Shown: piece by piece, positions 1 to 7,872 of the stretch
Layout of the letters: every line of letters starts with the position of its first letter
Position numbering within the stretch: position 1 is the stretch's first letter
Origin: Dehalococcoides mccartyi
GTDB taxonomy: Bacteria > Chloroflexota > Dehalococcoidia > UBA2979
Reading direction: 5' to 3'
NCBI GenBank assembly: GCA_945865925.1
Contig: CAMBFG010000002.1
Span: forward strand, 200,421 to 264,420
Length of the DNA stretch: 64,000 nucleotides
Position numbers and translations under genes: made by a program
The notes under the pieces: generated by a model
Database searches by the model: none
Seen by the model: only the letters and a program-made list of their open reading frames with translations
What the model was told of the DNA's origin: nothing

Positions 1-21
1 GCTGCGGATGGTCGTCGGTCG

Positions 22-192
22 CTAAGCCGAAGCCAGGCGGAGACCGAGCGTGCGCTCGAAGCGAGCCGAGAGCGTCCCGAGTAGTACGCCGTCGACTCGC
101 AGCGCGCCGCGCACGACGCCTTCGTCCCGCTGTACGTCAAAATCCCACTGGCTCGGATTCGGAATGTGCCCCACTGTTGAGACTGCTTTCAT
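22..192 (-). CDS. Small unknown protein (56 aa) downstream of the DICT gene
   Basis: An ATG at 192 opens a 56-codon frame ending in TAG at 22-24, on the same strand as the DICT gene and 30 bp after its stop. I do not recognise the product. It has no membrane segment or signal peptide. No clear Shine-Dalgarno sequence precedes the ATG, so translation may be coupled to the upstream gene. Its position suggests a two-gene transcript with the DICT sensor. It could equally be a chance frame in GC-rich DNA. Confidence 0.35.
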   Translation of the reverse strand: MKAVSTVGHIPNPSQWDFDVQRDEGVVRGALRVDGVLLGTLSARFERTLGLRLASA

Positions 193-222
193 ATTCGTGA
201 CGAGAACGCCGGACTCCCCCGG

Positions 223-1341
223 TTACCCGCGATCCCCGTTCGCGAGGCTCGGGAGCAGGCGGGCTGCACCCGTAGGAGATGAGATCACCACCGACGCCGT
301 GGTGGCGAACCGAAGCGCGTCAAGCGTGTATCCCCGCAGTCGGTCGATCAGTCCTGCGTGTTCGTACTCGCTGGGGATCACAACCCCGTCGAGCCCGAGG
401 CGGTTCGACCACTCACCAAGGTCGCCGAAACCCACTCCGGTTGGCAGGATGGCGAACACGTTCCCATCCGCGGGGATTTGTTCCATGCGATCCGCCAGAT
501 AGGGGCGACCAATGGCATTGCGGACGTAAGCAGCCTCAAGTGGGTGCCGGTCGTCCGACCGGGGATAGGGATCGACTAGGTATGAGGCCGAGGCGAGGTC
601 GTAGAGGTAGAGGTCGCAGTTTGGGATGGGCCCCGCGCTCGTGATCGCGCCGAGCACTCGTGTCACGGCTGGGCGCTTGCCATCGTCGATCAGGAGACCC
701 AGGCGGTGCGGTGCCATACCGGAGACGGCGTCTTGCAGCGATCCATCCCCAGAGGTTTGGCCAGAGATAGAACCGGGGCGGTTGGACGCGCGGACGACGT
801 CAAGATGGCTCGTGATCGCGAGCACCACGCGAGGATCCTCTGACACGAAACCCACGAAGCGCTTGTCTGGGTGGGTAGCGCCGTACTGGCCCCACAGCGA
901 GTCGTCCGAGACTTCCCATGCCATAAAGGCGACAGGCTCTGGAGTCCGGGCTACGAGATACCACTGGTTTTCGAGATTGCGCCGCCCCGGGGGCAGACTG
1001 AACCAGGTGATGGCACCGGACTGAGGGCTTTCCGGTTGGCCCTCCCCAAAGGCGTACACGGAAACACCTCGGCGCCCGATCTGGTTGTAGCGGTCGGTCT
1101 CTAGTTGGAACTTCTGTTGGTTCTGGAAGCCTACGTACACGGAGGAAGGGGCAGGGCGAGTCTTCCACCCGGCCTCGATCTCTCGGCTGATCCGCAGCAT
1201 CTCCCTCGCGTCGCAGAGGAAGGAGAAGCCCTGGATGGGGTCGCCGCCATTGCGCAATTGGCCCTGAAGTCGGTCCAAGAACGTTGCGATCCCGCTCGAG
1301 CCGATGGCTGCGGCCTCCGCTTCCGTCAACTTCCAGTCCAT
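223..1341 (-). CDS. DICT-domain sensory protein
   Basis: The 372-residue product matches the DICT sensory domain (named for diguanylate cyclases and two-component systems) over about residues 35-190. Visible features are the early FLCDAREML segment, the central region with SVYAFGE, and the closing SEDPRVVLAITSHLD. The second half (about 205-350) reads as another alpha/beta domain that I cannot name. There is no membrane segment and no output enzyme, so it is probably a soluble cytoplasmic sensor or adaptor. The ATG at 1341 is preceded by AAAGGAG. It is divergent from the heliorhodopsin gene, and DICT domains are reported as frequent neighbours of heliorhodopsins. A light-signalling role is inference from that context. 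Confidence 0.75.
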   Translation of the reverse strand: MDWKLTEAEAAAIGSSGIATFLDRLQGQLRNGGDPIQGFSFLCDAREMLRISREIEAGWKTRPAPSSVYVGFQNQQKFQLETDRYNQIGRRGVSVYAFGEGQPESPQSGAITWFSLPPGRRNLENQWYLVARTPEPVAFMAWEVSDDSLWGQYGATHPDKRFVGFVSEDPRVVLAITSHLDVVRASNRPGSISGQTSGDGSLQDAVSGMAPHRLGLLIDDGKRPAVTRVLGAITSAGPIPNCDLYLYDLASASYLVDPYPRSDDRHPLEAAYVRNAIGRPYLADRMEQIPADGNVFAILPTGVGFGDLGEWSNRLGLDGVVIPSEYEHAGLIDRLRGYTLDALRFATTASVVISSPTGAARLLPSLANGDRG

Positions 1342-1381
1342 CGCGGTCTCCTTTTACTCCACAACTGAGGGAAAAAAATGA

Positions 1382-1395
1382 TATCCACTTGGATA
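1382..1395. repeat. Short palindrome in the divergent DICT/heliorhodopsin control region
   Basis: TATCCA-CT-TGGATA is a perfect 6-bp inverted repeat with a 2-bp centre, in an AT-rich stretch 41 bp upstream of the DICT start. It could be an operator for the DICT gene. No protein can be assigned. Confidence 0.35.
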
Positions 1396-1475
1396 CTAAG
1401 TCACCATGTCAGCAGAGTTTTTTTATGTCCTTGTTGAAGTGTACATTATGAAATTTTCAGGGTCATGGTAAGGTT

Positions 1476-1492
1476 TGTCAACTATATTGACG
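1476..1492 (+). promoter_or_regulatory. Candidate operator/-35 upstream of heliorhodopsin
   Basis: TGTCAA-CTATA-TTGACG is an inverted repeat (one mismatch) with 5-bp spacing. TTGACG (1487-1492) can serve as a -35 element, with TATCGT (1509-1514) as a -10 at 16-bp spacing, giving a leader of roughly 105 nt before the heliorhodopsin ATG. On the other strand TGTCAA reads TTGACA and could serve the DICT gene. The same palindrome, with the same spacing, sits at the carH promoter (13939-13955), so a CarH site is the leading interpretation. The rest of 1342-1626 is AT-rich for this genome and holds no reading frame. Confidence 0.5.
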
Positions 1493-1626
1493 AAGAAGTG
1501 ACCAGCTTTATCGTCTGAGAGCGGGAAACACTAGGCTTCCGCCTCTTAACCGGTCTGGCGCAGGGTGGGTTCGCGGCAGTTTCAAGATGTGTTTGGCCGC
1601 CCCCGGTCAATTTGGAGGAGAGTGAT

Positions 1627-2379
1627 ATGGCCGAACAGGGTCGCATCCGGCTGGTGAACATCGTCGCTGGCGCCGTCCACGCTGGGCAGGGGGTCGCCGT
1701 ACTTGCTCTGGCGAACGGGTTCTCGCTGCCCGTCACCGGAACGTTTATGGAGGGCCCCCCTGGCACCGCCCCGGCTGCGTCCGTGGTGCTGTTCAACTTC
1801 CCGTTCGCGTGGGGTGTGGCCGGGTTTCTCTTTCTTTCCTCCATTGCCCATTGGACCGTCGCCGCGCCGGGTGTCTATGCGTGGTACCTCGCGAATCTCG
1901 CACGCTCACGGAACTATGCGCGTTGGATCGAGTACTCCGTCAGTTCCACGCTGATGATGGTGCTGATCGCGCTGTTGACCGGGGTCAGTGACGGCGCAGC
2001 GCTCGGAGCGATCGCAGGCGTGAACACATCGATGATCCTCTTCGGGCTGTTGATGGAGCACTATGAGCTGCCCGGTCGCCCTGGCTGGCTGCCTTTCATC
2101 TTCGGTTCGATCACGGGGATCGTCCCGTGGCTGGTCGTAGGCCTGTACCTCTGGAGTCCTCAGGTCGCGGCGACACCCCCCGCCTTCGTCTTCGGGATCT
2201 ACGTTTCGCTCTTCCTGTTTTTCAACGTCTTCGCTCTGAACATGGTGCTGCAGTACAGGCAGGTCGGTCGATGGCGCGAGTACCTCTTTGGCGAGCGCGT
2301 GTACATCTTGCTGAGCCTGACGGCGAAGTCAGCGCTTGCCTGGCAGGTATTCTCCGGGACGCTGGTCCCGCCATCGTAA
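1627..2379 (+). CDS. Heliorhodopsin
   Basis: A 250-residue, seven-helix retinal protein of the heliorhodopsin family. The helix 7 motif SLTAKSALAWQ places the retinal Schiff-base lysine at K234. The helix 3 segment RWIEYSVSS puts the counterion glutamate at E102. H18 and H75 match the two conserved pocket histidines of characterised heliorhodopsin 48C12 (H23, H80), with a constant offset. The family inserts with its N-terminus in the cytoplasm and usually acts as a slow-cycling photosensor rather than a pump. The ATG at 1627 is chosen because GGAGGAG (1614-1620) lies 6 nt upstream; an earlier in-frame TTG at 1612 would overlap that site. No retinal-forming dioxygenase gene is visible in the window. 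Confidence 0.93.
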   Translation: MAEQGRIRLVNIVAGAVHAGQGVAVLALANGFSLPVTGTFMEGPPGTAPAASVVLFNFPFAWGVAGFLFLSSIAHWTVAAPGVYAWYLANLARSRNYARWIEYSVSSTLMMVLIALLTGVSDGAALGAIAGVNTSMILFGLLMEHYELPGRPGWLPFIFGSITGIVPWLVVGLYLWSPQVAATPPAFVFGIYVSLFLFFNVFALNMVLQYRQVGRWREYLFGERVYILLSLTAKSALAWQVFSGTLVPPS

Positions 2380-2456
2380 GGACGCTGGTGGCGCAGGTTG
2401 GTGCGCCGCGCGCGTGAGTGGTGACGCCCGCCAACCTTCGAATGGAGGAACTGGAG

Positions 2457-2777
2457 ATGTTGGAGGAGCGAACAGAACCATACGAACTCTGCGGGGTGGT
2501 CACCGTCGAGTCCTCCGGGGGCGTGGCATCGCTCAGCAAATGGTGGTCACATCGCGAGCACATGGAGATGCTGCAGTTTGGCCGCGACGGGATCGTTCCG
2601 GTGCTGGAGAAAGGCGACCTCATCACCGAAGCGGAACTCGTCGGGTTGCTCGACTCGGCGTGGAGCTCTGCGCTGCTCTCGGCCTTCGCCCGGCGTCAGA
2701 TTTTTCAGCTGGTGATGCGGCACTACCAGTCGCAGCCGGCGGAACTCTGGTCGCTGGGTCCAGACATGCGCGATTAG
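2457..2777 (+). CDS. Unknown 106-aa protein between heliorhodopsin and oxygenase
   Basis: I do not recognise this protein. It is soluble, with an acidic N-terminus, a central SKWWSHREHMEML segment rich in Trp/His/Met, and an amphipathic C-terminal half. GGAGGA at 2444-2449 lies 7 nt before the ATG at 2457. That favours this start over the in-frame GTG at 2418 and ATG at 2442, which lie upstream of or overlap the site. It begins 77 bp after heliorhodopsin and ends 54 bp before the oxygenase gene, so the three are probably co-transcribed. A partner or effector of heliorhodopsin is a guess from position only. Confidence 0.7.
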   Translation: MLEERTEPYELCGVVTVESSGGVASLSKWWSHREHMEMLQFGRDGIVPVLEKGDLITEAELVGLLDSAWSSALLSAFARRQIFQLVMRHYQSQPAELWSLGPDMRD

Positions 2778-2831
2778 CCGAGTGGCTGCGGGAGGAACCG
2801 TCACGCAGTCATCTCAACAGGTGAGGTCGAG

Positions 2832-3746
2832 ATGACCGTGAAGTTCCCATTCCGTGACAGGGTTATCCGGAGCACAAACGATCTGTTCGCACATGCCCCC
2901 TACCCGCTCGATCGCACGGGGCATTACCAGGGCGACCAAGGGCTGTTCGGGCCGGATTGCGTCACGTGGCCGGTGATGGGTGACGTGTCCGTCTTCGTCG
3001 GTGCGATCCGCGCGTTGCTCGTCCAGGCCGCACACCCAGAGGTCGTCGCAGGGGTGTTCGACCACTCGCGGTTCCGTGATGATCCGCTCGGGCGCCTCTC
3101 TCGCACGTCCGCCTACGTCACGGCCACCGCGTTTGGGGCGCTGCCGGAAGTCGAACGTGCGGTCGCTATCGTCTCTCGATCGCACCGCCCGATCAGCGGC
3201 CTCTCCCAGCGGGGTCGCGAGTACTCTGCCTCGGCGCCCGCACTGGCGGCGTGGGTTCACAACGCGCTCGCTGATTCATTCCTGAGCAGTTACCAGCATT
3301 TTGGCCCGCGGAAGCTCACGCCGCGCGAGGCTGATCAGTTCGTCGCAGAGCAGGCCCGGGTCGGCGCCCTCCTGGGCGCGGCCCCCCTGCCGCTGGATGC
3401 CGCATCACTGGCGGCATGGTTGGACGGTGTGCCGGAACTGGCGCCGTCCAGACAGATGGTGGAGGCGGTCGGGTTCCTTCGTTCGCCGCCGCTGCCGCTT
3501 CCCGTGCGCTTCGTGTACCGCATCTTGTTTGAGGCTGCCGTGGCCACGCTGCCGCTTCGGATTCGTTCGATTCTGGGCCTGCGTGTGCGGTTTGGCGCCC
3601 GTGCGGCAGGATTAGCAGCGGTGCGGCTGCTACGGGTGGCGTTGGGGTCGTCGCCGTCATGGCGGCTTGCGATTGAGCGGGCGGGTGCGCCCGTGCCACC
3701 CGGCCTGTTCCACCAGTCGCTCCCCCCTGAACGGCCTGACGTTTGA
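2832..3746 (+). CDS. DUF2236 / MpaB-family oxygenase, 3' end altered by IS
   Basis: Matches the DUF2236 family (MpaB and rubber-oxygenase-like haem proteins). The core reads HPEVVAGV about 75 residues in, followed by FRDDPLGRLSRTSAY, the conserved haem-pocket region. A paralogue lies at 6985-7866; both begin with a shared TNDLFAHAPYPLD segment. The ATG at 2832 follows a GAGGTCGAG ribosome site. The TGA stop is the first three bases of the IS inverted repeat. Removing the IS and one CGTT target copy restores a frame with seven more residues, ending in TAG at 4824-4826. The protein is therefore nearly intact and has lost only its extreme C-terminus. Substrate unknown; an isoprenoid or lipid is possible from family precedent. 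Confidence 0.85.
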   Translation: MTVKFPFRDRVIRSTNDLFAHAPYPLDRTGHYQGDQGLFGPDCVTWPVMGDVSVFVGAIRALLVQAAHPEVVAGVFDHSRFRDDPLGRLSRTSAYVTATAFGALPEVERAVAIVSRSHRPISGLSQRGREYSASAPALAAWVHNALADSFLSSYQHFGPRKLTPREADQFVAEQARVGALLGAAPLPLDAASLAAWLDGVPELAPSRQMVEAVGFLRSPPLPLPVRFVYRILFEAAVATLPLRIRSILGLRVRFGARAAGLAAVRLLRVALGSSPSWRLAIERAGAPVPPGLFHQSLPPERPDV

Positions 3747-3760
3747 CCTACCCCCGGTAT

Positions 3761-4443
3761 TCATACCACCTGGAGAGTTAGTGTTTCGTCCCTGAGCAGT
3801 GGTGCTCCTGCCACGACCTCGGGCGCCGGGGAGCGGTAGCCGAGCGAGCTGTGCGGGCGGATGCGGTTGTACTCGTTTCGCCACGCCTCGATCAGGACCT
3901 GCGCCTCGAACAGGGTGTCGAAGCGTTCACCGTTGAGGTACTCGTCGCGTAGCCGGCCGTTGAAGGACTCGATGTAGCCGTTCTCCCAGGGGCTCCCCGG
4001 CTCGATGAAGAGCGTCTGGACATCGACGCGCGCGAGCCACTGCCGCACTGCACGCGCCGCGAACTCCGATCCGTTGTCCGAGCGAATGTAGGTCGGTGGC
4101 CCACGCCGGACGAACAGGTCAGCGAGCATCCGGAGCTTGCGGCCATCGGCGGTCCGGTCGAAGACGAAGTCGTAGGCCCTCTTCGCGCCACAGTCGCTCG
4201 ACGCGCTTGTGGTTCACGTGCCACCCCTCTCGACTGAGCAGCGCAGCCACGCGGCGGTAGCCGTAGCGCCCGAACCGCGTCGCCAGCGCCACGATGCGGG
4301 CCCGCAGGGCCTGCTCGTCCGACGACTCGCGTGGCACGTAGCGTTCGGTCGAGCGCGCCTGCCCGACGACGACACACGCCCGTCGCTCCGAGACCGCGAA
4401 CTGTTCTTGCAGGGATAAGACCGCCCGGCGCCGCTTCGCCGGG
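3761..4443 (-). pseudogene. IS3 transposase OrfB, internally deleted and frameshifted
   Basis: Read from 4443 downward, the frame begins SPAKRRRAVLSLQEQF and continues through the HTH_21 region to RVERLWREEGLR. There the frame breaks and resumes at YDFVFDRTADGRKLRM. It then passes directly to LADLFVRRGPP, skipping the segment that normally carries the first catalytic Asp region of the DDE domain. The second Asp (IRSDNGSEF) and the Glu region (ENGYIESFNGRLRDE) remain. Two internal deletions, one out of frame and one in frame, therefore inactivate it. IS3 OrfB is normally near 280 residues. Confidence 0.88.
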
Positions 4444-4444
4444 C

Positions 4445-4729
4445 TCAGAAGTTTCCCCGGGACAGCTCCCGCAGCATCGAGTTGTCGAGCGCCTGATCGG
4501 CGACGATCTTCTTGAGCTGGGCGTTCTCGCGTTCCAACTCCTTCAGGCGCTTCGCCTGGTCGACCTTCATCCCGCCGTATTCACGCCGCCAGCGGTAGTA
4601 GGTCTGCTCGCTCACCCCGAGATTGCGTGCCACTTGCCCGACCAACTGGCCCTGCGCGAGGCCGACCTCCGCCTCTCGCAGCTTGCCAATGATCTCCTCG
4701 GCCCCGTACCGCTTCCGCTTCGCAACCAT
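4445..4729 (-). CDS. IS3-family transposase OrfA
   Basis: A 94-residue OrfA with the standard N-terminal helix-turn-helix (EEIIGKLREAEVGLAQG, then VSEQTYYRWRREYGG) and the leucine-zipper-like segment LKELERENAQLKKIVADQ. In intact elements OrfA is fused to OrfB by programmed frameshifting to make the transposase. Here OrfB is dead, so OrfA can at most bind the ends of related copies. It looks full length, with no internal stop. Confidence 0.9.
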   Translation of the reverse strand: MVAKRKRYGAEEIIGKLREAEVGLAQGQLVGQVARNLGVSEQTYYRWRREYGGMKVDQAKRLKELERENAQLKKIVADQALDNSMLRELSRGNF

Positions 4730-4797
4730 CCCAAGACCCCTTCCTGTCCACCGCGATTCTCTCGCTCGCGGTGGATCTGTTTCAGGGGGTCAGGTCA

Positions 4798-5342
4798 GCG
4801 TTGCCGGGACGGGTATGAGTCGCTAGCGATCGCTTCGCGCGCCCAACAGGTCATCGCGGACGAACAGTCCCGCATCAACGCGGTACATCACCGCGAAGAC
4901 GCATCGGTCCGGAGTCACGATGAAAACGTTGGGGCCGCCATTCAGCCTGCGAGGTACCCAGTCCACTCCTCCGCTCCGCTCCCGAAGCTGGTCAGGACAC
5001 TGAGATGGTGCTGTCGGATCTTGGCCTGACCTAGGACGCGATTGCGAGTGCCCGCGCGGCCCGCTAAGCCCGTGTTCGGGCATCTCCATTGATTCATCTC
5101 CCATCGCCCCTTAGTCGCCCCGCGGATACCAAAGCCGACGTGGGCACACGTGCTACGTCGAAGATTCTGCGGCTATCGGTATGTCCGTTCTCACAAACAG
5201 ACTGCCGGATGGCGGTTTCCGTTTCCATCGTGCTTTCGCGATCTGGAAGAATGGACGTCGGGCAGAAAAGTTACGCGTGATAGGGCCGTCCGCAACGTAG
5301 CCGGTGGTATGCACCGTTGTTGGCGTCAGGGGCGGAGGCGAG
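4798..5342. other. Gene-poor stretch right of the IS
   Basis: After the seven displaced codons of the oxygenase gene (4803-4826) there is no recognisable gene up to the photolyase stop at 5343. A minus-strand frame at 4823-5104 (93 codons) has a plausible C-terminal half (VFIVTPDRCVFAVMYRV), but its N-terminal half is low-quality sequence and it resembles no family I know. It may be a decayed gene end. Nothing is seen in 5105-5342. Confidence 0.4.
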
Positions 5343-6710
5343 TCACAGCACGGCATTTCGACTTCGAGCAGCGGCGTAGGCTGCAGTCATTCTTCGCCGA
5401 CTTTCTGCGATGTCAACGATCGGCGGTGGATAGCCCGCCTTCGACTCTGCGCTTAGCTTCCACGGCTCATGGATGCCTCCGCCGGAGACTGCCGCCAGCT
5501 CAGGCACCCAGCGGCGGACATATTCGCCTGTGGGGTCAAATCGCCGTCCCTGGACCACCGGATTGAAGACTCGGAAGTAGGGGGCGGCATCGGTACCGGT
5601 GCCGGCGACCCACTGCCATCCACCGTTGTTCGATGCAGGATCCCCGTCCAGAAGCTGATCCATGAACCACTGCTCGCCGATCCTCCAGTCGCACAAGAGG
5701 TTCTTAATCAGAAATGACGCGGTCACCATCCGGGCGCGATTGTGCATCCAGCCCGTGTGCAGGAGCTGCCGCATCCCTGCGTCCACGAAGGGGTAGCCGG
5801 TGCGACCTGCCTTCCATGCCTCGACATCGTCCATAGCGTTGACCCATAGAATGTCCCGCAGGCGCGGGTTGAACTCCTCGTGCAGCACCGCCGGTTGGCG
5901 ATGCACAACGTCCATGTAGAACTCTCGCCAGAGCAGCTCATCAAGCCACCGGCTCGCGCCGTCTCTTTCCTCATTTAAACCGAGTTTCATGGTTCGAGCG
6001 GCTGCCAGCCGGGGCGAGAGCATGCCAAACTTGAGGTAAGGCGAGAGTGCAGAGGTGGAGTCGAGATCAGGACGGTCTCGCTCCTCGGGATACTTGTCGA
6101 TCCGATCAAAGGTGAACTGATCGAGGCGCCGCAGCGCTTCCGCCTCTCCCGCGGGGAACCCACGCACAGGTGGGCCTACAACGTCGATCCCGAGAATGCC
6201 GTCGGGAATCGCTGGTAGCTGGGTCGGCGTCGCGATCGGGTCTGGAAGAGGAGTCGAGAGCCAGGCACGACGGAAGGCACCGAACACGGAGTAGCCGGAT
6301 CCGTCCGGCTTAGAGACCGCGCCGCTCGGACGAATGCCGATACCGGTGACTAGACTGAGCGCGACTCGGCGCCGAACCCGCGCTTCCTGCAGACGGCCGA
6401 ACGGCGTGGCGTCGCCTGCTGCGAAGACCTCCACCGCCTGGACTTCCGCGGCGACCGCGCTCAGCACGTCGTCGGCCCGGCCTTCGCGGATGATGAGGCG
6501 GCTGCCGAGAGCGCGAAGTTCGGCGTCCAGGGCACCCAGCCCGTCGGTCATGAACTCGATCCGTCGCTTCGCGTTCCGATGATAACGAGACCGCAGCACC
6601 TGCTCGTCCAGCACGAACACGGGAACCGGCGCGCCTGCCCTACTTGCTGCATGTAGCGCGGCGTTGTCGTGCAGGCGCATGTCGCGTCGAACCCACCAGA
6701 TCGTGTTCAT
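5343..6710 (-). CDS. phr: Deoxyribodipyrimidine (CPD) photolyase
   Basis: A 455-residue cryptochrome/photolyase family enzyme that uses FADH- and light to split pyrimidine dimers. The N-terminal antenna domain starts IWWVRRDMRLHDNAAL. The FAD-binding domain carries LLWREFYMDV, GYPFVDAGMRQL, GWMHNRARM and the block GDPASNNGGWQWVAGTGTD, typical of class I CPD photolyases. The ATG at 6710 gives the canonical N-terminus; the upstream in-frame ATG at 6767 would add 19 non-homologous residues. It is the last gene of the minus-strand light cluster, 274 bp after the second oxygenase, so it may also have its own promoter. Photolyases are common members of CarH/LitR and singlet-oxygen regulons. Confidence 0.95.
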   Translation of the reverse strand: MNTIWWVRRDMRLHDNAALHAASRAGAPVPVFVLDEQVLRSRYHRNAKRRIEFMTDGLGALDAELRALGSRLIIREGRADDVLSAVAAEVQAVEVFAAGDATPFGRLQEARVRRRVALSLVTGIGIRPSGAVSKPDGSGYSVFGAFRRAWLSTPLPDPIATPTQLPAIPDGILGIDVVGPPVRGFPAGEAEALRRLDQFTFDRIDKYPEERDRPDLDSTSALSPYLKFGMLSPRLAAARTMKLGLNEERDGASRWLDELLWREFYMDVVHRQPAVLHEEFNPRLRDILWVNAMDDVEAWKAGRTGYPFVDAGMRQLLHTGWMHNRARMVTASFLIKNLLCDWRIGEQWFMDQLLDGDPASNNGGWQWVAGTGTDAAPYFRVFNPVVQGRRFDPTGEYVRRWVPELAAVSGGGIHEPWKLSAESKAGYPPPIVDIAESRRRMTAAYAAARSRNAVL

Positions 6711-6984
6711 GGGGCGAAGCGGCACAGTTCCGCAGCTCTCGTCCCAGGCATCCGGATCGTGCTGCATGAACCGTGAGCTGATCCGAGGACGGAACCGCTC
6801 GCGCCTGCCGATCGGTGGTGTCCTGCGTGGTGCGTGACCCGCGGACGAGCAGCGACTGGGCGACGTTGACAGCGTGGCCGCGTGCTATCTCCTGCTTCCG
6901 GCGGCCGCGTCGATCGGCACTTCGGACAGGTCATAAGCGAGCTCTCCGTCATACCGGCGAGGCGCCTTGAGTTCTGAGAGCACC

Positions 6985-7866
6985 TCAAGACGCTCTCTCT
7001 TCCGAAAGCGGTGCATCCACGCGACGAAGAGCGAGCAACCAGGACGGGGACCGGCCGAGCACTCTGCGGAGAATGCGAATCGACACCAGGCCAATCAGGT
7101 GCGCTCCAGGCCACGATCGAAGCCCGAGAATTGAACGGACGCGCGGCGGCAGCGTGGTGACGGCTGCGTCAAACAGAATTCGGTAGACGAGCTTCACTGG
7201 GGGCGGCAGCGGGGGTGACTGGAGGAAACTAATGGCTTCTGCCATTCCGGGTGACGGGGCGAGATCGGGCAGTTCATTGACCCAGGACGCGAGCGAGCGA
7301 GCGGTCAAAGGCAGAGGTGCCGCGCCCAGCAACTCGCCGACCTTCGCCTGCTCGCAGACGAATCGATCACCATCCTCGTCTGTGAGGCACTGCGCACCGA
7401 AATGCTGATACGCGACGAGAAACGAGTCGGTCAGCGCGTTGTGAACCCAAGCGGCAAGCGCTGGTGCCGACGCCGAGTACTCCCGTCCCCGGTGTGAGAG
7501 GCCAGCGATCGGACGATGCGCCCGGGAGACCGTTCGGACGGCCAGCTCGACCTCGGGGAGCGCACCAAATGAGGTTGCGGTGACGTAGGCCGATGTGCGG
7601 GACAAACGACCAAGGGGGTCTTCCCGAAACCGCGAATGCTCAAAGACACCGGCGACTACCTCGGGATGCGCGGCCTGGACCAAGAGTGCTCGAATGCCGC
7701 CTACGAAGACGGCGGCATCACCCACGACCAGCCACGTCACCGAGTCTGGGCCAAAAAGACCGGGGTCGCCCCGGTAGCGTCCAGTCCCATCCAGCGGGTA
7801 TGGCGCATGAGCGAAGAGATCGTTGGTAGCGTTGACAACCCGCTGGCGCAGCGACGAGAGGAACAA
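6985..7866 (-). CDS. DUF2236 / MpaB-family oxygenase, second copy
   Basis: A 293-residue paralogue of the protein at 2832-3746, sharing the TNDLFAHAPYPLD start, the HPEVVAGV haem-region motif and FREDPLGRLSRTSAYV. The start is a TTG at 7866, because no ATG or GTG precedes the conserved N-terminus; a GGAGAG lies about 12 nt upstream. It follows the DUF1365 gene by 6 bp, so it belongs to the same transcript. Two copies in one light-regulated neighbourhood suggest related but distinct substrates. The substrate cannot be read from sequence. Confidence 0.88.
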   Translation of the reverse strand: MFLSSLRQRVVNATNDLFAHAPYPLDGTGRYRGDPGLFGPDSVTWLVVGDAAVFVGGIRALLVQAAHPEVVAGVFEHSRFREDPLGRLSRTSAYVTATSFGALPEVELAVRTVSRAHRPIAGLSHRGREYSASAPALAAWVHNALTDSFLVAYQHFGAQCLTDEDGDRFVCEQAKVGELLGAAPLPLTARSLASWVNELPDLAPSPGMAEAISFLQSPPLPPPVKLVYRILFDAAVTTLPPRVRSILGLRSWPGAHLIGLVSIRILRRVLGRSPSWLLALRRVDAPLSEERAS

Positions 7867-7872
7867 GGTGAT

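Larger units (their letters stand above)
3744..4797 (-). mobile_element. Defective IS3-family insertion sequence
   Basis: A 1.05-kb element with imperfect terminal inverted repeats beginning TGACCTACCCCC on the left (3744) and TGACCTGACCCCC on the right (complement, ending 4797). CGTT flanks both sides (3740-3743 and 4799-4802), consistent with a target duplication within one base of the ends. It carries an intact orfA and a doubly deleted orfB, so it cannot make its own transposase. It landed at the 3' end of the upstream oxygenase gene and supplies that gene's new stop codon. Confidence 0.9.

Noticed and set aside
6711-6984. A gene between the second oxygenase and photolyase (frames at 6707-7114 and 6885-7094).
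   Set aside because: Both frames overlap the oxygenase coding region in another frame and show no family features or ribosome sites.
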